NCBI GenBank assembly: GCA_963799395.1
Contig: CAWCWZ010000012.1
Coordinates: forward strand, 1-64,000
Source of the DNA: Bog-752 sp963799395
GTDB taxonomy: Bacteria > Actinomycetota > Thermoleophilia > UBA2241
Direction: 5' to 3'
DNA: 64,000 nt
The notes below the pieces were generated by a model, which saw only the letters and a program-made list of their open reading frames with translations, was not told the DNA's origin and ran no database searches. The position numbers were made by a program, and so were the translations under genes. Below, piece after piece: positions 26,105-35,410 of the stretch; the stretch's first letter is position 1, and each line of letters begins with the position of its first letter.

Positions 26105-27952
26105 ATGAAACGCAAACGCCTGTCCTGGAGTCGAACGGTTCTGCTGGCGGCCATGGCGCTGCTCCTGGCCGGCTTCGTCTGGGGCATCACATCGGCGCTC
26201 GCGTCGAGCGTCAGCCCGGCGCCGGTCAGCGGCAAGGTCATCCTCAGGCTGGGCTGGACCGCCGGCCCCGACAACTTGAATCCGTTCATCGGCACGACCG
26301 CGGCGGCGTTCACCGTCTGGTACATGAACTACGACACCCTCGTCGGTCTGAACACGACCGACGTGGCGCCGAACAAGACCACCGGTCTCGCGACCGGGTG
26401 GACGACCAGCCCCGACGGCAAGGTCTGGACGTTCACGCTGCGCCACAACGCCAAGTGGCAGGACGGTCCGCCGGTGACCGCCCGCGATGTGGCCTGGACC
26501 TACAACGACATCGTCAAGAACAGCATCGCCAACTGGACGAGCTACATGACGAGCATCGTCAAGGTGATCGCCGTCGATGACTACACCGTGCGCATCGACT
26601 GCTCGTCTCCGCAGCCAGCTTTGCTGGCCAACCTGGCCGAGGTCCCCATCCTGCCCGAGCACATCTGGGCGAAGATCCCCGTCAAGACGGCCGTCCATAC
26701 TCTCCCCAACACGCCGCCGATCGTGGGCAGCGGGCCGTTCCAGTGCGTGCAGTGGAAGAAGTCGAACTACCTCGTCATGCAGGCCAACAAGAGCTACTGG
26801 GGCGGGGCGCCGCACGTCGACGACGTCGTCTGGGAGGAGTACACCAGCCCCGATACCATGGGCGAGGACATGAAGTCCGGCGCCCTCGACGGCTGCACCG
26901 GCCTGCTCCAGGCGCAGATGCAGATGCTGTCGCACGTGAAGGGCGTGCAGGTGCGGCCGGTGTACGTCAACGGCTACGACGAGCTCGGCTTCAACTGCTA
27001 CACGGGCGGCCCCTCGCTGGGCAACCCCGTCCTCAAGGACTGGAAGTTCCGCCAGGCGCTGCAGTGGGCGGTCGACAAGAACAAGCTCTGCGCGGTCGCC
27101 TACGGCGGCATGGCCAAGCCGGCCGACACCATCATCACCGCCAACTACTACCACAACCCCGACTGGCACTGGACGCCGCCGGCCGACCAGGCCTATAGCT
27201 TCAACCTGAAGAAGGCCGGCGACATGCTGACGGCGGCGGGCTATCCCCTTGTCAATGGCGTCCGCCTGAACAAGCAGGGCAAGCCGATCTCGCTGCGGCT
27301 CTACGCCCGCAGCAGCTACCAGCAAGGCATCGCCTGCGGCGAGTTCATCACGGGCTGGTTCCGAGCGCTCGGCCTCAAGATCACCCTCTCGACGCTCGAC
27401 GACGGCGCCCTCGAAAGCGATCTGTACAACACCGTCAAGGGCGTCTTCACGCCCAACTACGACATGTTCCTGTGGGGCTGGTACAACGATGTCGACCCGG
27501 GTCCCTCACTGAGCTACCTCACCACGGCGCAGATCAACGGCTGGAGCGACTGCGCCTGGTCGGACCCGCTCTACGACGCCACGTACACGGCGCAGTCGAC
27601 CGAGATGAACGTCGCCAAGCGCCTGCAGCTCGTCTACAAGTGCCAGCAGATCATCTACCAGCAGTCGCCCTACATCCCGCTGGCCTACTCCGACGACACC
27701 GAGGCCTGGAACACCGCCAGGTGGGCCGACTGGGTGGAGATGCCCGCCAAGGTGGGCAACGTGGTTGAGCCACCGTATGGCTTTGCGACCTACCTCTCGG
27801 TCAGACCCAAGACCAGCGGCAGCAGCACCCCGGCGGGCTTGATCGGCGTGCTGGTCGTCGTCGGGGTCGTGGTGGTCGCGGCCGTGGGCGGCGGCCTCTA
27901 CGTGCTCCTCAAGCGGCGGTCACAGGCGGCCGACGTGGCGGTCGAGGAGTAA
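26105..27952 (+). CDS. ABC transporter family 5 solute-binding protein with C-terminal membrane anchor
   Basis: A 615-residue extracytoplasmic receptor of the DppA/OppA type. A basic N-terminus and hydrophobic signal (VLLAAMALLLAGFVWG) lack a lipobox Cys. The SBP_bac_5 fold is seen in LGWTAGPDNLNPF, the WTFTLRHNAKWQDGPPVTA segment and DMFLWGWYNDVDPG. The protein ends with a hydrophobic helix (LIGVLVVVGVVVVAAVGGG) and KRR, so it is anchored at its C-terminus rather than by lipid. It is divergent from the two permeases. Peptide is the default substrate guess. Confidence 0.92.
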   Translation: MKRKRLSWSRTVLLAAMALLLAGFVWGITSALASSVSPAPVSGKVILRLGWTAGPDNLNPFIGTTAAAFTVWYMNYDTLVGLNTTDVAPNKTTGLATGWTTSPDGKVWTFTLRHNAKWQDGPPVTARDVAWTYNDIVKNSIANWTSYMTSIVKVIAVDDYTVRIDCSSPQPALLANLAEVPILPEHIWAKIPVKTAVHTLPNTPPIVGSGPFQCVQWKKSNYLVMQANKSYWGGAPHVDDVVWEEYTSPDTMGEDMKSGALDGCTGLLQAQMQMLSHVKGVQVRPVYVNGYDELGFNCYTGGPSLGNPVLKDWKFRQALQWAVDKNKLCAVAYGGMAKPADTIITANYYHNPDWHWTPPADQAYSFNLKKAGDMLTAAGYPLVNGVRLNKQGKPISLRLYARSSYQQGIACGEFITGWFRALGLKITLSTLDDGALESDLYNTVKGVFTPNYDMFLWGWYNDVDPGPSLSYLTTAQINGWSDCAWSDPLYDATYTAQSTEMNVAKRLQLVYKCQQIIYQQSPYIPLAYSDDTEAWNTARWADWVEMPAKVGNVVEPPYGFATYLSVRPKTSGSSTPAGLIGVLVVVGVVVVAAVGGGLYVLLKRRSQAADVAVEE

Positions 27953-27958
27953 GGCGGC

Positions 27959-28000
27959 GGGCGCGCGGGGAGGCGGCTGTCGCCGCCTCCCCGCGCGCCC
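27959..28000 (+). terminator. Hairpin terminator after the solute-binding protein gene
   Basis: Perfect 18-bp inverted repeat (27959-27976 with 27983-28000), six-base loop, starting seven bases past the stop codon. No U tract. Confidence 0.8.
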
Positions 28001-28014
28001 GGGGCAAGCCATGT

Positions 28015-28050
28015 GGCGCCGGGGCGCCCGTCAACGGGCGCCCCGGCGCC
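28015..28050 (+). terminator. Second hairpin, directly before the cardiolipin synthase promoter
   Basis: Perfect 16-bp inverted repeat (28015-28030 with 28035-28050), loop TCAA. It may be a second terminator insulating the next promoter. Confidence 0.6.
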
Positions 28051-28055
28051 GCTGC

Positions 28056-28061
28056 TAGAAT
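28056..28061 (+). promoter_or_regulatory. -10 box of a probable leaderless transcript
   Basis: TAGAAT is followed by six bases and then the GTG start of the cardiolipin synthase gene, the spacing expected when transcription starts on the initiation codon. No Shine-Dalgarno sequence precedes this GTG. The -35 position falls inside the preceding hairpin. Confidence 0.5.
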
Positions 28062-28067
28062 GGGATC

Positions 28068-29570
28068 GTGATCGCCCTGCCCTGCCCGCTCGCCGCCCTG
28101 GCCACGTTCGTGGCCGTGTCGCTCGCGGAGATCGTCGCGCTCGTCCTGGTCCTCGCCCTGCTGGCGGCGGTGGGCGGTGTCGTCATCGCCCTCGTCACCG
28201 ATGACCGCGATCCCACGGCCATCCTCGCCTGGCTGCTGGTCATCGCCCTGGTGCCAGTCCTGGGGATCGTCCTGTACTTCTTCATCGGCCGCAACTACCG
28301 GCGCGACACGCCCGAGCGCGACCGGCGGCGCGCCGAGGTCGCCGAGCTCGCGGCCGTCGCGCTGGGGCCGACCTACGAGGCCAACGCCGGCTACACGGCC
28401 CGGGTCGAGCGGCGACTCGCCGGCACGCCGGCCGGCAAGCTCGTCGTCATGGGCCGCCAGGTCACCGGCTTCCCGGTGCTGCCGGCCGACTCGGTCGAGG
28501 TCTATCACCGTGGCGCCGACAAGTTCGCCCGCCTGCTCGAAGACATGGCCGGGGCCGAGCACGAGATCCACCTCATGTACCTCATCTGGGAGAAGGACGA
28601 GCTCACGGCCCGGGTGACCGACATCCTTCTCGAACGGCTCGCGCACGGCGTGGAGGTGCGCATCCTCTACGACTGGCTCTCGTCCTTCAGGTACTCGAAA
28701 GACGAGCTCAAGCGTCTCGCGGCGGCGGGCGCCGAGGTCAGGGCCTGCTACAAGCGGCTCGCCCAGATCAACTACCGCAACCACATGAAGATCGCCCTGA
28801 TCGACGGCAGGGCCGTGTACACCGGCGGCATGAACATGGCCCAGGAGTACATCGACGGCGGCCCACGCTTCGCGGTCTGGCGCGACACGTCGCTACGGCT
28901 GACCGGTCCGGTGGTGGCCGTGTTCGAGGTGCTGTTCGCGCTGGTCTGGCGCGTCAACAAGGGCCGGGGCGACCTGCTGACCGGCTCCCCGCCGCCGGCG
29001 CGGGCCGCGGTCGGCGCCGGCGACCCGCCCGTGGAGGTCCTGCACTCGAGCGTCGCGACGCCGTTCAAGTCGATCCGCGACGCCTACATCGTGGTCCTGC
29101 TGGCGGCGCGCGAGACGGTCTGGATCCAGTCGCCCTACTTCGTGCCCGACGAGCCCCTGATGACCGCCATGTGCGCGGCTGCGCTGTCGGGCACCGACGT
29201 GCGCCTCATGATGACCGGCGTGCCCGACCGCAGGCTGCCGTTCCACGCCGCCCACGCCTACTACAAGCAGCTCCTCGACGCGGGCGTGAAGGTCTACCAG
29301 TACATGGCCGGCTTTCTGCACGCCAAGACGGTCACGGTCGACGGGCAGTGGTGCATCATCGGCACCTGCAACTTCGACGTGCGCAGCACCATCCTGCACG
29401 ACGAGGTCTCCTGCGTGATCTACGACGAGGCCATCGCCGCCGACTACGCCGCCGTCTACGAAGACGACCTGCGCTCCTGCCGCGCCTTCACGATCGACGA
29501 CTGGTGGGCGCTCGGCCGACGCGCCAGGTTGCGCAACTCGGTCTCGCGCCTGTTCTCGCGGCTCCTCTGA
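28068..29570 (+). CDS. Cardiolipin synthase (phospholipase D superfamily)
   Basis: A 500-residue membrane enzyme that condenses two phosphatidylglycerols, or a related pair, to cardiolipin. Two N-terminal transmembrane helices, the second ending in YFFIGRNYRR as in bacterial ClsA, precede two HKD motifs: HMKIALIDGRAVYTGGMN and HAKTVTVDGQWCIIGTCNFD. Length and layout are normal for ClsA. The GTG start has no ribosome binding site but sits just after a -10 box. Gene name clsA would fit but is not proven. Confidence 0.93.
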   Translation: MIALPCPLAALATFVAVSLAEIVALVLVLALLAAVGGVVIALVTDDRDPTAILAWLLVIALVPVLGIVLYFFIGRNYRRDTPERDRRRAEVAELAAVALGPTYEANAGYTARVERRLAGTPAGKLVVMGRQVTGFPVLPADSVEVYHRGADKFARLLEDMAGAEHEIHLMYLIWEKDELTARVTDILLERLAHGVEVRILYDWLSSFRYSKDELKRLAAAGAEVRACYKRLAQINYRNHMKIALIDGRAVYTGGMNMAQEYIDGGPRFAVWRDTSLRLTGPVVAVFEVLFALVWRVNKGRGDLLTGSPPPARAAVGAGDPPVEVLHSSVATPFKSIRDAYIVVLLAARETVWIQSPYFVPDEPLMTAMCAAALSGTDVRLMMTGVPDRRLPFHAAHAYYKQLLDAGVKVYQYMAGFLHAKTVTVDGQWCIIGTCNFDVRSTILHDEVSCVIYDEAIAADYAAVYEDDLRSCRAFTIDDWWALGRRARLRNSVSRLFSRLL

Positions 29571-29706
29571 CCGCCGGCGGCGGCGCCGGGCCCGGGGCGA
29601 AGCCGGGAGGGCCATCCGGTCGACGGGCTAACCGGTTGCTAACCGACTCGTGCTATCCTTCGAATGCCATGCCGATCCGCCGCGCGCGGGCACCTGGGGG
29701 GCTGCG

Positions 29707-31077
29707 ATGAGACGTTGGTTACTGGAGTTGTCGTGCGTTGCCGCGGTGGTCCTGGCGGTGGCCATCCTGCCGGCCGCGGCCGCGGCCGCGACGCGACCGG
29801 CGACTCACACCCAGCCGAGGACCGGTCCGCAGCCGACGGCGACGCCGCGGGCGCTCGGCGCTCACGCCGGGGGCACGGTCACGACCTCGTACAACTGGTC
29901 GGGCTACGACGACTCCACCGACGGGCCCTTCGCGACCGTGACGGCGACCTGGGTCGAGCCGCGCGTGCACACGACCGGCGCGACCTTCTCGGACGCCGCC
30001 TTCTGGGTCGGTCTCGACGGCGACAACTCCGACACCGTCGAGCAGATCGGCACCGAGGGCTATAGCGAGGGCGTGGCCGGTTACGACGCCTGGTATGAGA
30101 TGTACCCGCTCTACCCGGTGACGATCGACATGGCGGTGCATGCCGGCGACAGCTTCACCGGCACCGTCACCTGGACGACCCCGGCGACCTTCGCCCTCTC
30201 GCTCGTGAACAACACCACCGGCAAAGAGTTCCACACGGTGCAGCTCATGAGCGTCGTGCCGGCGCTGGCGTCGGCCGAGGTCATCGCCGAGGCGCCCAGC
30301 AGTGACTTCGGCGACATCGTGCCGTCCTCCGACTACAGCCTCGTCGCCTTCAGCGACTGTTCCTTCGACGGCCAACCGATCAGCGCCTACGACTGGAACC
30401 AGATCGACATGTTGTCGGAGTACAACGACTCGCTCGTCGACGAGACCTCGGATCTGGGCGCCGACGGCGCCAGCTTCACCGTCACCACCGACGTGACGCC
30501 GCCCGTGACCACGGTGACCGGCGCAGGGGAGAAGTGGCACTCGAAGGCGGTGACGCTGCGCTTCCACGCGACCGACAACCCCGGCGGCCAGGGGGTCGCC
30601 TACACCGAGTACTCGCTCGACGGCGGCGTCACCTGGGTCAAGGGCGACTCGGTCACGGTGCCCGCCCCCGGGGACCACTCGAAGGATGGCCTCAACAGGG
30701 TCCTCTACCGCTCGGCCGACAAGGTGGGCAACCTCGAGGCGAGACGCGCCTGCAAGGTGCGCATCGACACGCGCCGGCCGACGCCCATCGCCAAGTGGTC
30801 GGCGGTCGCCATCGGTGGCGGCCACGCCACCCTGCGGTTCTACGTCGACGATCCCCGCCCGGGTAGCTCGACGGCGGCGGTGACGATCAGGATCTCGAAC
30901 GCTCACGGCCGGCTCGTCAAGAAGGTCGTTGTCGCGGCCGTTCCGGTCGACAGCGCCCGCGACTACGACTTCATCTGCCGGCTGCCCAAGGGCACGTACC
31001 GGTTCGCCGTCGCGGCCACCGACGCCGCCGGCAACCCGTCCACCGCGGTGGCGGTCAACACGCTGGTGGTGCGCTGA
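29707..31077 (+). CDS. Secreted G1 (eqolisin)-like glutamic peptidase with C-terminal OmpL47-type domain, copy 1
   Basis: A 456-residue exported protein. After a signal peptide (residues 1-~30) comes a G1-peptidase-like domain: NWSGYDD, FWVGLDGDNSDTVEQIGTEG, YDAWYEMYP and AEVIAEAP. Candidate catalytic residues by analogy with scytalidoglutamic peptidase are Gln113 and Glu191 or Glu195. The last ~190 residues are Ig-like: TPPVTTVTG, VTLRFHATDN, YSLDGGVTWVKG and YRSADKVGN, the pattern annotated as OmpL47-type beta-barrel repeats. A close paralogue lies at 54249. The start is ATG after GGGGGG. The next gene starts immediately after it. Confidence 0.82.
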   Translation: MRRWLLELSCVAAVVLAVAILPAAAAAATRPATHTQPRTGPQPTATPRALGAHAGGTVTTSYNWSGYDDSTDGPFATVTATWVEPRVHTTGATFSDAAFWVGLDGDNSDTVEQIGTEGYSEGVAGYDAWYEMYPLYPVTIDMAVHAGDSFTGTVTWTTPATFALSLVNNTTGKEFHTVQLMSVVPALASAEVIAEAPSSDFGDIVPSSDYSLVAFSDCSFDGQPISAYDWNQIDMLSEYNDSLVDETSDLGADGASFTVTTDVTPPVTTVTGAGEKWHSKAVTLRFHATDNPGGQGVAYTEYSLDGGVTWVKGDSVTVPAPGDHSKDGLNRVLYRSADKVGNLEARRACKVRIDTRRPTPIAKWSAVAIGGGHATLRFYVDDPRPGSSTAAVTIRISNAHGRLVKKVVVAAVPVDSARDYDFICRLPKGTYRFAVAATDAAGNPSTAVAVNTLVVR

Positions 31078-31154
31078 TGCGCCGGGCCCCGGGAGCGCCC
31101 CGGAAAGCGGCGTCTGTCGATCGTGACGCAAGCTTCCTCGCGAGGGGGACATCC

Positions 31155-33929
31155 ATGAGACGCCCGTGGCTCGTCGCCTGTGTCGCGCTGATCGCCGCGG
31201 TCGCCGCGGCCGTGCTCGCCGCTCCCGCCTGCGCCCTCGTCCCCGACGGACCGAACGGCTGGTTCTGGCAGATGCCGCAACCGTCGACGGGCCTGAGCGA
31301 CGTCACCTTCGCCGGCGGGCAGTACTGGGCGGTCGGTGTGGGCGGCACCATCGAGCACAGCACCGACGGCGGCGTCACGTGGGCGGGCCAGGCGACGGGC
31401 ACCGACGCCGACCTCTGGTCGGTGAGCTTCACCTCCGGGGAGGACGGCTGGGTCTGCGGCGGCCAGGCCACGGCCGCCGAGCCCGGCGTGATCCTCGCCA
31501 CGACCGACGGCGGAGCCTCGTGGGCGGACACGACCCCGAGCGGCCTGACCGAGTCGCTGACCAACGCGAGCTTCGTCGACGCCACCCACGGCTGGATCGG
31601 CACCTACGACGGCCACATCCTGAAGACCACCGACGGCGGCGCCTCCTGGAAGACGATCGTCCTCGGGCGGTCCTACAGAGGCTACGTGACCGTCGACTTC
31701 GTCGATGCCACCCACGGCTGGGCCGGTGGCGCCGCGGGCCGCATCCTCAGGTCGACCGACGGCGGCAAGACCTGGACGGGCGGCAGGGTCCAGGGCCTGA
31801 ACCCGCAGACCTCCGTCATCCAGCTCGACTTCGTCAACCGCAACGACGGCTGGGCTCTCGCCGAGGACGAGTGGGGCGATTCCCTGGTGATCACCACCAA
31901 CGACGGCGGCCGGTTCTGGCGACCGGTCGACACCGGTACCCAGATGGTGAGCGGCATCTGCGCCGGCAGCCCCACCGACGTCTGGCTCGTGGGCCAGGAC
32001 TGGATGGATTACTACGATACCCAGAGCCCGACCGTCTTCAGGCACTCGAGCGACGGAGGGTTCAGCTGGCAGACCTCGAGCGTGACCGCGCCGGCCATGC
32101 CGTACGTGATAGCGGCCGGCGGCGCGTCGGTCTGCGCGGTCGGCGACGGCATCCTCGTCTCGAGCGACTCGGGGGCGACCTGGCAGTCCGGCAGCTCGGG
32201 CCAGCAGTACTGGTTCTCCGCGGCCGACGCGGTCTCCGCGACCGACGTGTGGGCGGTCGAATCGGGCGGCGCCCTTCTGCACTCGAGCGACGGCTCGCGG
32301 TTCGTCGAGCAGCCCGTTCCCCTGCGCGGCACGGCGGCGCTCATGGGGGTCAGCTTCCCCGACGCGGCCGACGGCTGGGTCGTCGGGGCCAGCGACGAGT
32401 TCGGCGACGGCAGCGTCATCCTCCACACGAGCGACGGCGGCGCGACCTGGGGTCCGCAGCAGTCCAACCTGTCGGGCGAGCTCGACGGGGTCGACTTCAT
32501 CGACGCCCAGCACGGCTGGGCGATCAGCGACGACAACTCCGGGTGGAACCCGGGGCCGAACCTCACCATGCAGCACACCACCGACGGCGGCGTCACCTGG
32601 ATCCCCCAGTACGTCGCCGGGAACACCGCGCTCAGCGCGGTCGACTTCGTCGATGCCTCGACGGGCTGGGCAGTGGGCGGCTGGTATTCGAACTCGAGCC
32701 CCTTCCCGCTGGCGGCCGTCTTCTCGTCGACCGACGCCGGCCTCACCTGGACAAAGGAGACGCTGCCCAAGGGCGCGCCGGCCATGACCGGAGTGCAGTT
32801 CCTGAACAAGAGCGACGGCTGGGCGGTCGGCACGAGCTACGGGGGCGACGGGTATTTCACCTATTACGCCCTCGAAGGCTGGGTGCTGCACACCACCGAC
32901 GGCGGCGCGACCTGGGTACGAGTACCCAGTCTCAACGACAGCCTGGCGACGACGGTGCATTTCAGCGACGCGAGCGACGGCTGGGTGGGCGGCCAGAACG
33001 GCGTCTATGCCACCACCGACGGCGGCGCGACCTGGCAGCGGGTCGCCGCCGGCGACGGCGTCGAAGCCATCACCGCCACCGACCCGCAGCACGTCTGGGC
33101 GTTCGGCGACGGTTTCCTCGTCGGCACGCTCGATGCGAGCGTCGACACGGCCGCTCCCGTGACGATCGACCCGCACAACGACTCCGTCTGGCGGCGCCAT
33201 GCGGTGACCATCGGCTTCACGGCCAACGACGTCGGTGGTTCGGGAGTCGCCCTCACGCAGACGAGCATCGACGGCGGGGCGTGGCAGCCCGGCGCCGCCC
33301 TCACCATCCCCGCCTACGCCGACCACCACTTCGACGGCACGCACACCGTCCTCTACCGCTCCACCGACGGCGCCGGCAACCAGGAGCAGACAGAGAGCCT
33401 CGTGGTCGGCATCGACACGCTCGGTCCCGCCTGCTCGGCGCCGCGTGAGAGCGTGGTCGACAGCGGCACGCTCGGCACGCTCTACTTCCTCGCGACCGAC
33501 GAGAACAGCGGCGTCAAGGAAGCGACGATCACGATCGTCGGCGCTCACGGCCGCGTGCTGCGCAGGTTCGTCGAACGCTCCGGGAACTGGGGAGCGTCCC
33601 CATCTCCCTCCTACTACTGGATGCGGTTCAAGTGCAGGTTCAAGCCGGGCACCTACCGCGTCGAGGTCCGGGCCACCGACTGGGCCGGCAACCGCCAGGT
33701 GACGATCGGCCGCAATCTCCTGCGGGTGGTGCGCAGCGGAGCTCCCGACTTCAGGCCGCCGTGGTGGCCCTCGGGCCTGCCGGACAGCTCCATGGGCAGC
33801 CGCCTGAACCACGGGCTGCGGCCGGCCTGGCTGCTCCGTCAGCCGGGCAGCCCGGCGACCGTCCACGCGCCGTCGCATCGCGGCGCCTGGAAGGCGCAGC
33901 ACTGGCCTGGGTCTCACCAGCGGCACTAA
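31155..33929 (+). CDS. Secreted Ycf48/BNR-repeat protein with C-terminal OmpL47-type domain, copy 1
   Basis: A 924-residue exported beta-propeller-like protein. The signal peptide is MRRPWLVACVALIAAVAAA. More than ten repeats of about 45-60 residues carry TTDGGATW (Asp-box/BNR) alternating with DGWAVG-type strands, as in Ycf48/HCF136-like proteins. From about residue 675 an Ig-like region (VTIGFTANDVGGSGV, YRSTDGAGN) matches the domain in the upstream peptidase. The C-terminal ~60 residues are basic and Trp/Pro-rich. An upstream ATG at 31077 overlaps the peptidase stop (TGATG). ATG 31155 is chosen because it starts a proper signal peptide behind GAGGGGG. Function unknown; its paralogue is at 55844. 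Confidence 0.82.
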   Translation: MRRPWLVACVALIAAVAAAVLAAPACALVPDGPNGWFWQMPQPSTGLSDVTFAGGQYWAVGVGGTIEHSTDGGVTWAGQATGTDADLWSVSFTSGEDGWVCGGQATAAEPGVILATTDGGASWADTTPSGLTESLTNASFVDATHGWIGTYDGHILKTTDGGASWKTIVLGRSYRGYVTVDFVDATHGWAGGAAGRILRSTDGGKTWTGGRVQGLNPQTSVIQLDFVNRNDGWALAEDEWGDSLVITTNDGGRFWRPVDTGTQMVSGICAGSPTDVWLVGQDWMDYYDTQSPTVFRHSSDGGFSWQTSSVTAPAMPYVIAAGGASVCAVGDGILVSSDSGATWQSGSSGQQYWFSAADAVSATDVWAVESGGALLHSSDGSRFVEQPVPLRGTAALMGVSFPDAADGWVVGASDEFGDGSVILHTSDGGATWGPQQSNLSGELDGVDFIDAQHGWAISDDNSGWNPGPNLTMQHTTDGGVTWIPQYVAGNTALSAVDFVDASTGWAVGGWYSNSSPFPLAAVFSSTDAGLTWTKETLPKGAPAMTGVQFLNKSDGWAVGTSYGGDGYFTYYALEGWVLHTTDGGATWVRVPSLNDSLATTVHFSDASDGWVGGQNGVYATTDGGATWQRVAAGDGVEAITATDPQHVWAFGDGFLVGTLDASVDTAAPVTIDPHNDSVWRRHAVTIGFTANDVGGSGVALTQTSIDGGAWQPGAALTIPAYADHHFDGTHTVLYRSTDGAGNQEQTESLVVGIDTLGPACSAPRESVVDSGTLGTLYFLATDENSGVKEATITIVGAHGRVLRRFVERSGNWGASPSPSYYWMRFKCRFKPGTYRVEVRATDWAGNRQVTIGRNLLRVVRSGAPDFRPPWWPSGLPDSSMGSRLNHGLRPAWLLRQPGSPATVHAPSHRGAWKAQHWPGSHQRH

Positions 33930-33946
33930 CTAGCGGAGCTCAGGTG

Positions 33947-33986
33947 ACGACGGGGCCCGGCGGCTGGCGCCGCCGGGCCCCGTCGT
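33947..33986 (+). terminator. Hairpin terminator after the first Ycf48-like gene
   Basis: Perfect 17-bp inverted repeat (33947-33963 with 33970-33986), six-base loop. The remaining bases up to 34235 contain no supportable gene. Confidence 0.75.
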
Positions 33987-34235
33987 CGCTGCGGCCGCCG
34001 GCAGCGCCCGACGCTCGCCGCATGCCTCCGCGTCTCAGGAGATCGTGGATGCAGCCGTCGGTCCGAGGTCCGCGGAACCGTGAGCGGCGATGTCGCCTGA
34101 TCAGTCGACGCGAGGGTGGGCTGCGCGAGCGCCGGCCCCCTAACGAAGTCGCCGGTCGCGCCGATGACTTGCAGGGAGGTCGCGCATCGCAACCGCGATA
34201 CCTGCTCTCCACGAGCCGACCTGCCGGGAGGTGTC

Positions 34236-35210
34236 ATGAGGTTCTGCCACGTCTGCGGACTCTCCATGGGTGAGAAGGCGACGTTCTGCGCGACCTGCGG
34301 CGCGCTCGTCCCGGCCGACGTCGCCCCTGTGACGCGGGAGCCGGCGGCGGTGCTCGCGGAGCCGGCGGCCGAGCCGGTACCTGCCGCGGTCACAGCCCAG
34401 CCGCCGGAGTGCAGGCTGTGTCGGCGTGAGGCGCCCACTGTCGACGCCCGCGGCGTCTGCGCCGCGTGCCGCGCCGAGATCGCCCTCTTCGTGCCCGCGA
34501 AGCCCGGCGAGCTACTCGCGGTGACTCTCGCCACGAGTGGGGCGGCGGCCGGGCCCGAGCGCCTCACCATCGCCGGCGCGATCTACTCGGCGCTTGGCGA
34601 CGACGGCACGTGTCCGGCCTGTCGCGCCCTGGACGGCCGGGAGACGACCGACATCGCCGCCGCCGTCGGCTGGGCCCCCAACCCGCGCTGCGGCAACCCG
34701 GAAGGCTGCCGCTGCCTGGTCTTCTTCGAGCACGAAAGCCTCGCTCCCGACGAGGAGGGCGAGTTCGTCGAGTATGCGGCTGGGCACGGCCTGCGCGCCA
34801 CCGCGGCGGCGGTCGCCGCGTTCCACGAAGACAAGCGCGCCTCGCAGGAGGAGATCGACGGGCTGTTGCAGGACGCGACGGCGCTTCTGCGCACGGCCCG
34901 CGCCCTGGAGAAGTCCGATCCGCAAGACGCTGTGGCGCTCTACCGCGGCGTCATCGAGGCTCTCACGGAGTGGTGCGACTCGCCGCTCGAGGAGCGCCGT
35001 GTCAGACGCGATCTGCCCGTCGCCTTCAACCGGCTCACGCTGGTGCTCCAGGGCCTGGGGCAGACGGCCGAGGCGCTGGACGAGATCGAGCGCGCCGCCT
35101 CGTGGGGGATCCCCGAGCGCGACGACTGCGGGCGCAAGGCGGATCGCGCGGCCCTGCGTAACCGTGGCCGGCGCCTGCGGGAACGCGCGAAGGCGCTCGT
35201 CCCCGCCTGA
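34236..35210 (+). CDS. Multi-zinc-ribbon cytoplasmic protein with C-terminal helical (TPR-like) region
   Basis: A 324-residue protein with no family I can name. It begins with a zinc ribbon (CHVCGLSMGEKATFCATCG), then a Pro/Ala linker, a second ribbon (CRLCRREAPTVDARGVCAAC) and a third Cys set (CPACRALDG then CGNPEGCRC). The third part, with an Asp-Gly-Arg between Cys pairs, recalls phage minor-head/Mu-F-like C-terminal zinc modules. The last ~130 residues are helical with a possible tetratricopeptide pair. The ATG follows GGGAGG. It stands alone between a terminator and the next promoter. Confidence 0.7.
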   Translation: MRFCHVCGLSMGEKATFCATCGALVPADVAPVTREPAAVLAEPAAEPVPAAVTAQPPECRLCRREAPTVDARGVCAACRAEIALFVPAKPGELLAVTLATSGAAAGPERLTIAGAIYSALGDDGTCPACRALDGRETTDIAAAVGWAPNPRCGNPEGCRCLVFFEHESLAPDEEGEFVEYAAGHGLRATAAAVAAFHEDKRASQEEIDGLLQDATALLRTARALEKSDPQDAVALYRGVIEALTEWCDSPLEERRVRRDLPVAFNRLTLVLQGLGQTAEALDEIERAASWGIPERDDCGRKADRAALRNRGRRLRERAKALVPA

Positions 35211-35410
35211 CCCGGCCGCGGGGTGGCCCCTGCGCCACGCCGACGGCGGCGCGCCGCCGCGCGGCCTTCGAGGCGTGGCTTCACGAGACCCCGCCCGAGG
35301 AGCGACCTCCGGGCAACCTCATCTAGGCTCATCCAGGCGGTGCGCCCTGCGCGGCCCCCGGTCTCACTGAAGCGCCGCCGAAAACGCGCTATCATAATAA
35401 GGATGCTCCC

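Noticed and set aside
30963..33926. 987-codon minus-strand open frame opposite the first Ycf48-like gene
   Set aside because: Arg/Val/Gly-biased translation with no domain, arising from the GC-rich codons of the real repeat gene on the plus strand.
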